Below, in pieces: positions 1 to 11,639 of a DNA stretch of 64,000 bases. The DNA comes from Adiantum capillus-veneris. Its lineage: Eukaryota > Streptophyta > Polypodiopsida > Polypodiales > Pteridaceae. Under the pieces are notes generated by a model. The model was not told the DNA's origin. It was given only the letters and a program-made list of their open reading frames with translations, and searched no databases. The DNA is taken from positions 111,112,549-111,176,548 of the forward strand of contig CM043953.1 in assembly GCA_014529385.2 (NCBI GenBank), in the 5' to 3' direction. Made by a program: the position numbers and the translations under genes. Positions within the stretch are counted from its first letter, which is position 1. The number at the start of each line of letters is the position of its first letter.

Positions 1-631
1 GAATTAAGGTTCTTAGCTTAGGCAATCGGAGAATTCAGTTCTTGTAGTTACTTGATTAATTAAAGTGGTTGAATGATGATTTTAGTGTACTAATTCCTTC
101 TCAAAAATGAACGAAAAGATGCAGATATGTCTTATGCATATGCGGAAGAAATTCCATTCTCTAGTGACAATTAATTTTGAGAGGGGGAATTAACTCTTCT
201 AATTACACATAAATCTCTTGCAATATGAGTTTAATCCTTTAATTAAACTCTTTCCTAATGAAATGAGAGATTGGGGTTGTTTAATTAGTTACATTGCTAG
301 AAATTGGGTCAATTCCACCACTCGATCATTGAATTGACTAATTGGTAATTCCTTCTTACTAACCATGGATTAATTTGTGATTAGGAGGTTGACTTGATGC
401 AAAATTAACTAATGGGATTAAGAAAGTGAAATATACTAATCACATAGGTGATTTAGAGAGTTGCTACTAGGCAGGGTGGTTAGATTGTGCATAGTATTAG
501 CGGAAAATAAGGGATTCATAGAGAGATTAACATGTAAGCATGAATTTAACTCGAGATTACCGTAATTCGAGTTGATTAAGACCTTAATGTTTGATCCAAG
601 AAGCCTAATCCGAAAAGAAAATGGTAGCACC
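1..631. other. Unassigned AT-rich flank, no gene seen
   Basis: No coding frame of substance or recognisable domain is visible. The sequence ends abruptly at about 631, where similarity to the LTR at 5362-6369 begins in mid-LTR. This stretch is therefore probably unrelated DNA, or another insertion, that replaced the outer end of that LTR. Confidence 0.5.
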
Positions 632-700
632 TCCTTCCCTTAATCCTCTCCTAGAGATTGTGTATGCCGGCAGCACCTCGCCCAAGGTATGTATGTGAGG

Positions 701-787
<87 letters not shown>

Positions 788-1485
788 GAGTATCTGTGTG
801 TGTGGGAACGGGTCCTTAAATAGGCTCCCAACCTCAAGAGGTCGAAAACTACTGCTAATTGCATCTGAATGAGCATTTTGGTCATGCATGGCAGTTGAGT
901 GCATAGCTTGCAAGTGTCCAATTTGCTTGTTTTAACCGAGTCTCACACTTTCTCTCTTGCTTGGAAACTCTCCCACAAGCTCCTAGATGAGTGGGGGCGC
1001 CCTCTAATTGCTAAAGCAATCTCCCAGTGGCCTAGAGCCTATGCACACACCAGTCACCGAGTGTCGGTGCCCCTGCTAGCCTTAGAAATAAAAATTTATT
1101 TTTATCCTTAGACGGTCGTTACAACTTGGATTTTAATTCTAGAACTTGATGTTCTAAGATGGAGCTAAGGTGCATCATCCCGAGTACTTGCCATATTTAG
1201 AAGCTCTCGGTGTACGAAATTGCTTTTTTTTTTAAATTCTGGATACGGGTGCAGTTTGACGAGCCGATCAAAAGTATGCGAGTCGGGTGACCATAAACTT
1301 ACTATTTTAGGAAAATTTTCACAAAATTTATTTTTATTCATTTTTGAAAGCTCTATAACATTCTAAACATCTTGGCATCGATAGATTTAGGAGAACTGCC
1401 AAAAATAGTAACCTTTTGCAGTATGAAAACTGGGTTCAATTTTTTATTTGTGGGATTGGTTTTGGAGAAAGGTGGAGACCTTACA
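632..1485 (-). repeat. Element B 3' LTR, outer end missing
   Basis: This is a direct repeat of 5362-6369 in the same order: a block around TGTATGCCGGCAGCACC, then a GT run, then a long tail ending in GGTGGAGACCTTACA. Both copies stop at exactly that last word and then diverge, which marks the LTR edge. Read on the minus strand the LTR starts TGTAAGGTCTCC. The outer ~240 bp present in the other copy are missing here. The element's integrase lies immediately to the right on the minus strand, so this is the 3' LTR. Confidence 0.85.
713..784. repeat. (GT)36 microsatellite inside an LTR
   Basis: An uninterrupted GT run of about 72 bp. The same position in the sister LTR (near 5674-5695) has only about 11 units, so the run changed length after the two LTRs were made. 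Confidence 0.97.
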
Positions 1486-1907
1486 TTCTACCCAACTTAA
1501 AAGAATTGAGATGTCCTCATCTCAAAGATAAGGCAGGATAGTTCTTCTAAAGAGTCATGATCTTCCCATGTAGCGTCTTCTTTGGGATTTTTTTTTTTTG
1601 CATTTGTCCAATTGTTCAATGATCGTCTTTCTCTTAGCTTGATCAAGGTTAGGAACATAATACATCTTGATCTTTTAAATGGTAGGTACTTTTAAATAGA
1701 AAAATTTATCACTTACTTCCTTGATAACTCCATCAGTCCACAATATCTTGGGCTTAGCTTCTTGTACTTTCTCGAGGATAAATTTCTTTTCTTGGGTCTT
1801 TCTTGAAGAAATATCTTGACTTTGAATTTGATTATCTAGCATATCTTTTCTTGTTGATGTAAAGTTTTTGCCTATCTTGGGAAACTTGAGTATATTTCCT
1901 TGCAGTC

Positions 1908-2297
1908 TTAGTTTGTTGTGTCATATCTTTTAATAACTTGATTGACTTTCTTTGTTTGTCTTTTGGCTTGAGGATAATAAGCTATACTAAATCTTAATTG
2001 TGTCCCAACAGCTTGGAACAATGATGCCCAAAACTTAGATGTAAACTTAGCATCCCTATCACTTATTATTCTCTTTGGCAATCCATGAAACTTGAGTACT
2101 TTCTTAATAAAAAGTTGAGCTATCTTGGGGGCTGTATAATTGACTTGTACTAGGATAATATGTGTCACTTTAGTGAGTATGCCAACTACAACCATGATTG
2201 AATCATGTCCTCCTTGAGTAGAGATAATCTTGCAACAAAATCCATACTTATATACTCTCACTTCATTTGAGGAATGTCTAATGATTGTATTTCTCAT
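1908..2297 (-). pseudogene. Ty3/gypsy integrase core fragment (element B)
   Basis: The 130-codon minus-strand frame carries integrase landmarks in order: a degenerate RGHDSIMVVV-like block (GGHDSIMVVVGILTKV), NYTAPKIAQLFIKKV, then GLPKRIISDRDAKFTSKFW with the second catalytic Asp, and YYPQAKRQTKKVNQVI where the family has YHPQADGQTERVNQ. The usual DGQTE that carries the catalytic Glu reads KRQTK, so the enzyme would be inactive. The style fits chromovirus-type gypsy integrases. The fragment lies between the RNase H remains and the 3' LTR, the normal pol order on this strand. Confidence 0.9.
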
Positions 2298-2739
2298 TAC
2301 GGCATCTTAATCCTCTTGACTTTGACGTGCTATCTTGAAAGATATTGGTGCGTGTGTCGCAACACATCACCCTTAAGTTTGTTTAGTGATAGCTCTTCCT
2401 TATAGCATTGAGGTCCTTTACGTACCTTGGATGTCTCGCAATTGAATTATCATGAGCTTCTGTTTGGATGCTCTTCTTGAGTGAAAGATCTTTTGGAATT
2501 CTTAGGCTCCTTCTATGGTAAGGTGTATATCATTATAAGAAAATTTCTTAGCAGCATGTTTTTTCTTATGTTGTTCCATTTTGAGCATCAGACAAAAGTT
2601 TCTCATACTTGGAATCGTTCCTTACGGCTAATCTCACTTATATTAAGAATTGGGTTGTCATCAATTGAAATAGCATTTAAGAATGCTTTTTGTCTCAGGG
2701 AATTAGCTACTACATTATCCTTTGTTGGTCTAAGAAAAT

Positions 2740-3240
2740 CTTAAAGATCAAATTCTTGTAAAATCTCAATCCATCTTCTCTGTCACATGCTGAGAGTAGG
2801 TTGGTTGAATATCCACTTAAGACTCTTGTGATCCATTATCAATGAAATCATTTGTCCGAGCAAATAATTTTTCCATAGCTTAAGGGCATGAATAATTGCT
2901 AAAAGTTCTAAATCATGAGTTGATTAATTCTTTTCATGATCTCTCAGATTCCGTGTAGTACAAACTGTAGGTCTTTACTTCTTGCGTAAGAACTCCTCCT
3001 AAGGCAATAATACTACTTTGAATCCTTTAGCAAAATCTAGAAACCTTGGAGTAGGTGCAAAACTAGGAATCCTTTTAGCTTGGAAAAACTAGAATCATGC
3101 TCAATCTTCCACTCAATCCTTATTTCCTTCTTTAGTAATTCTGTTATAGGAGCTACGATAAGAGCATAATCTATGACAAATCATACACCAACCCATAATC
3201 TCATGAAATTCTCACACTTCACTGATGGTAGAGGGTTGAG
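2740..3240 (-). pseudogene. RT thumb / RNase H remains (element B)
   Basis: With several frame changes, the minus strand reads GGVLTQE, then HDLELLAIIHALKLWKNYLL, then a DHKSLKWIFNQPTLS block and RRWIEILQEFDL. This is the standard RNase H region of gypsy pol (GAVL, THDLELLAVVxALKxWRHYL, TDHKSLKYLFTQ). Stops and frameshifts make it non-functional. The upstream RT palm is absent, because element C1 and a deletion separate this piece from the 5' end of B. Confidence 0.85.
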
Positions 3241-3375
3241 GCCATTCTAGGATAACAACTTAAAACTTTAACAGCACAAGACAAAAGACTCAAGACAAAA
3301 TTTTCTTATCCAAGTCGAGTTCCATAGTTTATTTATGCCAAGTATTTTACAAATCTAACTTGGTTCAATAGTTAA

Positions 3376-4696
3376 CACTAGGTTGGTAACCTAACAGGAC
3401 ATAAAAGTGTCCTTTCAGGGTTTCGAAAAAAACCTCCAAAACCATAGTAGATCCACTCATTTTGTAAAATCCTTTCATGAGGTTATAGTTCAAGGCCTAC
3501 TACACATGGAAAAAATAAGAAACTTCTAAAATTTCTCATCTTTTGGTCACACCAAGCCTCCAAAGCTGATGGACCAGTACATTTTCATCAAAACAGTCAT
3601 TTCTTACGTTTTGTTGCATAAAAATAAGATTAGGGATTTTTGTAGGAAATGAGATAAATTCCCTAGTTAACTTCAATGGGTTGGTGATCAGAACATATGA
3701 TTGCTTCTCACTCGCTATTTTTTGTTTTGCCAAAAGAAATAGGTACAAAAAAGTTGAATTTTTACCATTCTGCAAACCTATCATCAAAGTTTCTATAGCC
3801 ACGCTCAATACAAATAATATATGCATGTTTTTTTAGTTCCCTATTGTCCTTTAGGTTCATAAGGAGCCATGGAGCATGTCAAAAGAATAATACATCTCTT
3901 ACCAAGGGGAATCTTGGGGACAAAGATGAAGTGCTAAATACAGCAAACATGAAAAAATTGGGTTCAACATTATGAGTTGTAGAATCCCATAGAAACTATT
4001 CAATATCTAGCCAAATTTGATCCTTACGACTAGATATGGTTACTACATACAAAATGCATGTAGTTGTCACAAGAAACTAACAATATTGAAAAAGCTATAC
4101 TTGATATACTAGAATGTTTCGTTTTCTTCTATAATTGAAAAAATCAACCATCGTTGTCTACTATGAAAAATAGGGTATTAGGTGCCCCAAAACTCAAGGA
4201 ATATTAGCTTTATGTTACGATACGCGACATAGAAAATCAAAACTGCATTTGGATATCATGAAAGCCACCAAAAAAATCATAGAAGAGCTAAAATTGGCTA
4301 AAAAACAGGATTTGACAATTTTTGTAATTTGGTCATAACTTACAACTTTAACATTTACTTCTCCCTAGAAGCATCAGGACATGTTGAGGACTACTAAAGA
4401 TAGTTCTCTAGCATTATAGACCTCACAAACATGAATTCTAGAGTGGTATAGTTGCAAAAAGTTGAAAAAAGCCAAAAACAGGACCCGTTTTTTCACACAG
4501 TTTAGGTTGTGAAATGTTGTGCAAGGACAAGGTTAAATATGGAATTGATATTCCAAAAAAATGTCAAGTTTTTTTCAGCTCATGAGACAACTTTCTAGAC
4601 AGATAGCACCTCAAAATCCATTTTGAAACTCTTGACATAATTCAAGGAAAATGGTCACTTCACAGGACATAAAAGTGTCCCATTACCAACCTAGTG
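3376..4696. mobile_element. DNA-transposon-like element C1 with TIRs and subterminal palindromes
   Basis: The ends are inverted repeats: CACTAGGTTGGTAA at left and TTACCAACCTAGTG at right. Each is flanked by TTAA (3372-3375 and 4697-4700). Just inside each end is the same 16-bp palindrome-like word, GGACATAAAAGTGTCC (3397-3412 and 4665-4680). The 1,321-bp interior has no convincing ORF, so the element is non-autonomous. It interrupts element B between a coding block and pol. TTAA would suit piggyBac-type insertion, while the CACTA-like terminus recalls CACTA elements. Because TTAA is palindromic, end and target cannot be separated, and the superfamily is left open. C2 at 8105-9414 is a diverged relative. 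Confidence 0.75.
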
Positions 4697-5261
4697 TTAA
4701 AGGATTCTAACTGTTGGTTGTTCAGGAGCACAATAGTACAAGTGATAAGTGTTTGAAGACAAATGCTTATAGTCTACTATCTCATCAGAGTAGTATTTCT
4801 TGTACACATTGCTAATAGGCTCAAACATTACAAGATTCTTGTTTGGAGGAAACACATCCAGAATGGCATTAGGCTTAATTCTATCACTAGGGATCACATT
4901 CTTTGCTTGATCGAAGACCCATCGGTTCAAGGTTGTCTTGAGACCATTTATAGTGATCTTAACTTCTCCAAAAGTTCCAAGGAAGTAGAAAACTTGGATA
5001 ACCCGCAATTCATGCGCCCAACGAAGATTCTTCAAGTCAGTGTTGGACAAAGACTCAAATGTAGAAGATACCACCCTTACTATTCCATGTAATCTCCCAA
5101 CCTTGATGTACGCTCGTTGATGGAGGAGCAAAGGCCTTCATCAAAATTTCCATCATGCTTCTGCGGAAATTGTAATTTGGAGAATGACACGCCTCCATAT
5201 ACATTATCTCAAATGTTCTAAACTTGCAGTAAGCAATCTTGGCATCTTCCTGAAACATCAA
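4697..5261 (-). pseudogene. Unrecognised ORF of element B after its primer site
   Basis: Two overlapping minus-strand frames (5055-5261 and 4697-5131) lie directly downstream of B's primer-binding site. One frameshift near 5,100 would join them into about 185 codons. They contain no CCHC knuckle or motif I recognise. By position they should be the start of gag or of a gag-pol polyprotein. C1 cuts the frame at 4696, so the original length is unknown. Confidence 0.4.
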
Positions 5262-5342
5262 TGCTCAGTCCTTGAGTACGTTTATCCTGCTAAACTTTAT
5301 TAATTTAAAAGTTTCAAACAACATCATTTTCCAGTTCGTAAA

Positions 5343-5359
5343 CCTAGGCTCTGATACCA
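5343..5359 (-). promoter_or_regulatory. Primer-binding site of element B (tRNA-Met type)
   Basis: The minus strand reads TGGTATCAGAGCCTAGG two bases inside the LTR end. This matches the initiator tRNA-Met 3' end used by many plant LTR elements, and it fixes the minus orientation of B. Confidence 0.85.
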
Positions 5360-5361
5360 GG

Positions 5362-6369
5362 TGTGAGGTCCCGACCCCGTCATCTCAAACGACAGTTTTG
5401 ATGGTAAACCTGGTGGCCACTAGATCTATAGCGACAGCAAACAAAGTGGTTTAAGTGATCAACTAGCGGACGAGCTCTCATCACCAAGTGAATTGAATCG
5501 AGCCTACTAGCAACAAGATCTAGTTCCACCCCGCAAGGAAAAGCGTTTCTAACCAATTATCGGTCCTAAGACTCACCTTCCAGAAGGAGAGAAGTCTTAA
5601 GTGCCTTCCCTTAATCCTCTCCTAGAGATTGTGTATGCCGGCAGCACCTCGCCCAAGGTATGTGTGTGAGGGAGTGTGTGTGTGTGTGTGTGTGTACTGA
5701 GTATTTGTGTGTGTGGAAACGAATCCTTAAATAGGATCCCAACCTCAAGAGGTCAAAATCTGCTGCTAATTGCATCTGAATGAGCACTTTGGTCATGCAT
5801 GGCAGTTGAGTGCATAGCTTGCAAGTGTCCAATTTTCTTGTTTTAACTGAGTCTCACACTCTCTCTCTTGCTTGGAAACTCTCCCACAAGCTTCTAGATG
5901 AGTGGGGGCGTCCTCTAACTGCTAAAGCAAGCTCCCACTGCCTAGAGCTTGTGCACACACTAGTCCCCAAGTGCCGGTGCCCCTGCTAGCCTTAGAATAA
6001 AAATTTACTTTTATCCTTAGACGATCGTTACAGCTTGGATTTTAATTCTGAAACTTGTTGTGCTCAGACGGAGCTAAGGTGCATCATCCCGAGTCCCTGC
6101 CATATTTAGTAGCTCTCGGTGTCCGGAATTGCATTTTTTTCAAATTCTGAATACGGGTGCAGTTTGACGAGCCAGTCAAAACTTACTATTTTAGGAAAAT
6201 TTTCACAAAAATTGTTTTTATTTATTTTTGAAATCTCTATAACATTCTAAACATCTTGGCATCGACAAATTTAGGAGAACTGCCAAAAATAGTAACTTTT
6301 TACAGTATGAAAAGTGGGTTCAATTTTTTACATGTGGGATTGGTTTTGGAGAAAGGTGGAGACCTTACA
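5362..6369 (-). repeat. Element B 5' LTR, complete
   Basis: The LTR is 1,008 bp with matching termini: TGTAAGGTCTCC on the minus strand at the right edge and TGTGAGGTCCCG on the plus strand at the left edge, i.e. TG...CA. The primer site follows at the left. The right edge falls inside the gag of element A (minus copy), whose lysine-rich gag frame is cut here, so B inserted into A. CCATT (6370-6374) is the expected target copy; its partner is lost with the truncated 3' LTR. Confidence 0.88.
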
Positions 6370-7720
6370 CCATTCTCCTTAGCTTTGTTGTTGTTGGCGT
6401 TGCCTTTAGGAGACTTTTGGACATTGTCCTTCCCCTTAGGCTCGTTATAGTCCTTGTTTTCCGTGGTCTCAGGATTTCTTTTAGCCCCTTGTTGGAAATT
6501 GATTTGTGAAGCCACTGTGGTATGGTGTATGACCGCAGATATGGTGTGTGGACTTTGGGAGTTGACATACTCCGCCATATATTCAGTTAAACCCGCACAA
6601 AAGGCTTTGAGATGTAAATTTCAGAACTTGTCTACATATTTGTGAATAGATTCGTAGGGAGAGAGCTTCAAGATTCGCCATTTGGTGAGTACTTTGTCTT
6701 TGGAAAGGGTAGCCAAAAGCTGCTTCATGATGGAAGCTCTTAAAGCTTTCCATGTTCATGGAGCTTCACCGTTTGCTTGTAGGCTAGACCACCATTGCCT
6801 GGCAAACTTTTGAAAATGCAAAGCTAGATGGCATAGCTCAGAGGACTCTGTGAAGCCCTCATCTCCATATGCCGCATCAAACTGTTGGATGAATGCCAAG
6901 ACTTTGTCTGTAGCACCAAAGGTGCCATCGTAGGTAAGGAAAGAGACTTTCTTTCCTCCCTCTTTGAAATTTTTGAGCTTGGACAACCTCTTCCACGTGG
7001 AATAGGATTTCCTATGGCCTCTTCTTTTAGGTGGTTCAAAATCTGCACCATCACTTTCTTCAGAAGAGGAAGAGTATGAGGAGGATGGAGAAGAGGGTGA
7101 CCTCTTTCTTTCCTTTTTCTTCCCTTGTTCCTCCTTGTGTGCACCGTCACTTTATTCAAAAGAGGAAGAGGATGAGGAAGATGGAGAAGAGGGTGACCTC
7201 TTTCTCGGCTTTTTCTTCTCTTGTTTTATGTCGTCCCTCTTTGAATCATGGTGTAGAGAAGTGTGATGGTCTTCTCCATTTAGGGGGTGTTCATCTTTCC
7301 CGCCATCTTCGTGGAGCCATCTCCACCAAGTTGGCAGGAAACTCACTTCTTTCTCGTTCTTTCGGTGGGGGCTCTACCATTGAAACTTGAGTTCTCCTTT
7401 GGAAAGGAGATATGTTGTCAAGTATTAGATTTTTGAACCCTTCGTACGGATTCTCTTCTTCTTCCCTTATCAGAGAGAGGCCTCTTTTGAGAGTCTTACA
7501 AGGAGGCTTCCTAGGTACTCTCACTTCTTGGTGGGGAGTTTGGAGAATCCCATGAGCACGTAGTTGCCATTGCACTTCATTTTGGAGGGATGGATTGCCA
7601 TGGCTTGTTGAAGCCTAGAAACAAGGGTAATTAACAAGCATAGGGGCATCATTAGTAGCATGTTCATTAGAAAAATCAAAGCTATCAACATTAATTTAAA
7701 TGTACTTTGGCACTTCAAGC
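6370..7720 (-). pseudogene. Gag of element A, minus copy (decayed, interrupted)
   Basis: This is a gypsy gag relic homologous to the plus copy at 44,017-45,700. Shared blocks on the minus strand include RKPPCKTLKRGLSLIREEEENPYEG, a Lys/Ser-rich stretch (KKPRKRSPSSPSSSSSSSFE), then YDGTFGATDKVLAFIQQFDAAYGDEGFTES and RQWWSSLQANGEAP of the capsid-like domain, and EYVNSQSPHTISAVIHHT. Several frameshifts split it. It breaks off where element B begins at 6369, before the zinc knuckle; the rest of A should lie left of the window. Confidence 0.85.
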
Positions 7721-8016
7721 CCTAGTTGCTACTCCTCTTAACCCCTTTAGAAAAGCACTCAAGCTCTTGTACTATGTCTTGAATATCATTAATTGCAAGG
7801 AATAGAAGAGAGGGTCTTTCACCACCAAAACAGTATCGGCTCCTGTCAAGCTTCTGATAGCATAGCTCTCAACGGTGATTCCATGTTATCTGCACGAAGC
7901 AGGCGCACTGCAAGGCTGAAAAATCCCTATTCTACTTACTCAATTGCAATTAATGATACCAGCCATTTATAGTTAGATTGAGGACCTCTCTTCTTGACCA
8001 AGAAAAGAGAAACCTT

Positions 8017-8030
8017 GTGCTCTGATACCA
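8017..8030 (-). promoter_or_regulatory. Primer-binding site of element A, minus copy
   Basis: The minus strand reads TGGTATCAGAGCAC one base after the LTR end ...TTACA. It is identical in sense to the site at 43,617 in the plus copy. Confidence 0.88.
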
Positions 8031-8031
8031 A

Positions 8032-10883
8032 TGTAACATTGAATGGTCTACAAACTTGTGTGTAGCGGAAAATAATATCATAGACATAGTGAGCATTTCA
8101 TTAACGCTAGTTTGGTACCAAAAAGGACACTTTAATGTCCTTTTTTTGCAAATTTAAATAAAATGGTACCAGAATTCTAGAACACATCTCAAGAAATTCT
8201 TTTGCAAACTTATAAAATGTCATTCAAAGTACTCATAGAAATTATAATCCCTCACTTTTGATCATAACCTCAATAGTAACTGCACTCATGAAAAGAACCT
8301 ACACAAAACGACATTCAATGTTTCATTAAAACTCGTACTCTAGCTTAAGAAAAAAGTGAGCAGGGTGCATGAAATAATCCGTGGTAACTACTTATATATG
8401 TGTTTGATATTTTTGCAATTGTTATGTGAGAAAAAAACTTTTGTGTCTAGAATTAAATACAGAAAGTCTTGTGGGTCAAATATGCAATGTTCACAAATTC
8501 AATTAATGATCACAAAAAACATTTATTTCATCTAAATTCACAATGTCTTATGATACATATATACTAGATCTATGACTCCATTACCTAAGGTGATAATTTT
8601 TAATGGTTATGCAAGCCACATTTGGTGATTTATGGCATATCCAAAAAGTTGTGCATGTTGTAATTATGATTTTTTATTTATCAAAGATAAGCCTTAAAAT
8701 ATATCCACTTTTGGATTTTTTTGTTCATCTCACTTATTTGTATACAAATACCTCATATGGACACAATTGGGAGATTTATATATACACTTTCATTAGTTTT
8801 TCATAGCAATGTTTTTTTTGTAAGAAATTATGCACTACAATGTTCTTAAAATGAGCTTAAATTACAAGATGCCTATGAGTTTTAACCCTTGAAAAATGCT
8901 TACTTGATGGGTATTGACCTATAGATACATTATACACCTTAGGTTTTGTCCCATAACCTCATCATGTTAGTGAAAGAGGACTTGAAAGACCCAAATTTTC
9001 CTCTTTGTCAGCATTTTCAAGATTTTGGTCTTTTGATTATAGCAAAAATCTAGTCCCATAACTAAGTTATGAAACTCAGTTTCTTGCTATAATCAGTTTT
9101 TCCTATCCATACACCTTGAAATCTATGCAAAATCTTATTTTGATGAGAAGTTATATTTAATTTATGAAAATTTTGTTAAAACTACACTAAATTTCTATGA
9201 TATTTTGATCTTAAAACTTATCATTATAATATTAATTTGGTATTAATTTTGGCAAAGTAAAATTACGCTATGTTCTTCACCTCATAGTTGACCTAAGATA
9301 TGAACGTGACCTATGAATTTTTATCTAGATTCACTAAACAATTATGAAAAGTTGCTACAAAAATAGGACACTTTAGTGTCTCAGGACATTTGAGTGTCCG
9401 ATTACAGAACATAGAAAAAGTGCTTGGATGGAGAGAGCAACAAAAGCATAACACCTAGTTAGATAGGCATGAACAATACTTCAAAAGAGAGAGAAATTAA
9501 GCTATTGACAGCAGTTGAGGACCGAATTTACATGGAGCCGACCCCCCCTCCAAAAGTATTTATATTATAGATTCCCCCCATCAAGGGAGACATTTTACAA
9601 TACAATACTTTGTGTTCCTTCAATAACTTGCCGGTACAATGAAGATGGAAGCTTCAAGAACCAAGCTTACACTTGAAAACACAACATCAATTCCCTCACG
9701 GTCTCAGACCCAAGACCTCACACACCTTCGAAGATGGTGAGAGCTAGCGGGGTACGAGAGTAGATTGAGAGGAAGAAGGAGTATTCTTATGAGAAATAAG
9801 TATGTCTCCTGACATAATCACTCTTAATAGCTTAGCAAACCTTAGTAAATCACATGATAGAGGAGATGAGCATGCATTGGATCTTGGCTCTTGGTTGATT
9901 TGCATCACAAAGCCAGGAGTTGTTGGTGTAGGCCTCCCTTCTCAAAAGCTTGGAGTAGATGATGAGCTTTCCATTAAAGCTTGAGAAGGAGATAGTCTTC
10001 TTTACTTCACACATGAGCTTTTGTGTGTGTGTGTGTGGTAATGCCTTGCAATAGCCAGCTCCCTCTCTCTCTTGGTCAACCCCTCTTGCTATTTGCTCAT
10101 GCTGGCATCCTATTGGCCCTTGCAAAGCTTAGCCAATGACAATTAAGAAGCATAAGTGATAGCCTTGTGACATGTGTCCCCCTTTCCCCTTTTGTGAGAC
10201 CTTAAGGTATTTAAATAATGCAATTAAACTCTCATTGTACCTCTTAGTCTTCTTGCCAATAGGAATCAGGCATGTCATTGGGTTGTTGAATTCTCATTGG
10301 ACCCCTTGGGAGACTGTCCAATAGTCTTCTAGAGAGCTTAATTTCTATTTGTTCTTTTATCAAGTGTTTTTAGCCTAATTCTCATTGGTCCGCCTCTATG
10401 GACATCCAATAGGATTTGAATGCACCTTGGGGGCAACTAGGCTAGGAAGCTGACATGTGTCCACTATTCCCTTTGTGTAAAGGGAGCTTGGAAGAGTGTA
10501 TGTGTTTCTCTCTCATCCCCTACAAAAATGGCTCGCCCTCTCCTTGGTAGGTATGTGGGAAGACTTTTGAGTCTTCCCACAAGCATCCAATTTTCCCTAA
10601 GGTTTGACCATTGAAGATTTAATTTAATTTTGGAACCTTAGCATTTTGGAAGTCTTAATGGGCTGAACCTTAAGGTCTTTGAAGCCCATTGATGCACATT
10701 ACTCTTTTGTAGATGGCCCCCCTTTGGATCCCTATTTTCTCTCCTTTGGATTCCTACTGTGACCGGTCTGCCAGCCTAACCACAATATTCTAGCTTTTTC
10801 TCTCCTGGTACCTCCCCATATTAAATAATCAGTTTAAACATGACAAAATCATCTAGGAGAATTAGATATTAGTTATTATGACA
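8032..10883 (-). repeat. Element A 5' LTR, minus copy (interrupted by C2)
   Basis: Reverse-complement match along its length to the plus LTR at 42,036-43,615. Shared landmarks include the outer edge TGTCATAATAACTAATATC at 10,883 and the inner part with CTAACTAGGTGTTAT-like text. Subtracting the 1,310-bp C2 insertion leaves about 1,540 bp, matching the 1,580-bp plus copy. A short TG dinucleotide run lies near 10,021. Its right edge abuts the leader of element K. Confidence 0.88.
8105..9414. mobile_element. DNA-transposon-like element C2, relative of C1
   Basis: The left end, TTAA followed by CGCTAGTTTGGTA, and the right end, whose reverse complement reads CTATGTTCTGTAATCGGACA, are diverged versions of C1's termini. 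Palindrome-like words sit just inside: GGACACTTTAATGTCC at 8125-8140, and two at the right (9366-9380, 9384-9399). Length is 1,310 bp against 1,321 for C1. The homologous LTR at 43,5xx reads continuously across this point without the insert, apart from about 20 bp lost here, so it is a natural empty site. No coding frame is visible. Confidence 0.72.
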
Positions 10884-10956
10884 CAAAAGCTGAAAACAAA
10901 TGAAAAGAATGGCTTCAATAGGTAGCACTGAGTGCTCCTCAAGCTTAGTGCAAGGT

Positions 10957-10976
10957 AGTCCCCGACAACAGCACCA
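10957..10976 (-). promoter_or_regulatory. Primer-binding site of element K (Tat/Athila style)
   Basis: The minus strand reads TTTTGGTGCTGTTGTCGGGG. This resembles the TGGCGCCGTTGTCGGGGA primer sites of plant Tat/Athila-type gypsy elements. The LTR edge TGTGCG starts at 10,981. Element A (minus copy) inserted only about 75 bp inside K, so no K coding sequence is visible. Confidence 0.6.
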
Positions 10977-10980
10977 AAAA

Positions 10981-11210
10981 TGTGCGCTTTACCGCACGTG
11001 TCGAAGGCTAAGAGCTTGCCAAACACTATGTGTGAGCCACGAATGGGTGCAAGCACACAACTAGACTGTCCTATCAAGCTAAAAGGGGCAATGGTGTGTC
11101 ACTCATCGCTCAATTCTTTCCGTCATGAAGGATTATATGCCAAGAAGAAGAAGGAGCTGTCGTCGCCGCGCTCAACCGCCGATGCCGCTTTCGATGCCAC
11201 CTCAATGCTT

Positions 11211-11290
<80 letters not shown>

Positions 11291-11560
11291 ACTCTAACTC
11301 TCTCTCTCAACCCTAGCACAGTTATGCCGCCGCTATTGTCTCCTTCTTGTCTTTCTCCCGTGGGCGAGGGGCTTCCCTATGAGAGGCCTTAATCCATAGC
11401 CTCGCCCCTAAAGCCTGTTGCGACCCCATGCTACCGACCCTACAACCCTACGACCTGACTCACAATGCATCAACAACAGATTCGACAACAGTAGATTGAC
11501 TGGTCGCTTTTGTAGGGGCAGCGTCATCGTCCTCACCCTCTTCGTCAACTACTGAGTTCT
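10981..11560 (-). repeat. Probable LTR of element K, inner end
   Basis: The left edge is defined by TG plus the adjacent primer site. The segment is GC-richer and ends in no clear right boundary. It contains the CT microsatellite at 11,213. The far edge cannot be placed without a second copy. Confidence 0.35.
11213..11288. repeat. (CT)38 microsatellite
   Basis: A nearly perfect CT run. All long frames crossing it (poly Ser-Leu, poly Arg-Glu) are translations of the repeat and are not genes. Confidence 0.97.
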
Positions 11561-11639
11561 CAGTGATGGCATTTTTCTGGTCCGAGACCTATTGTTGTTG
11601 ATAGTGTTAGCCCCATTTTGATAGCAGTTCCCACCCACG

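Noticed and set aside
605-921. Minus-strand frames of ~100 codons with poly His-Thr
   Set aside because: They are translations of the GT microsatellite in an LTR, open in several frames at once.
10980-11319. Plus and minus frames with poly Ser-Leu or poly Arg-Glu
   Set aside because: Pure CT repeat translations; the same applies near 12,600, 35,100 and 36,050.
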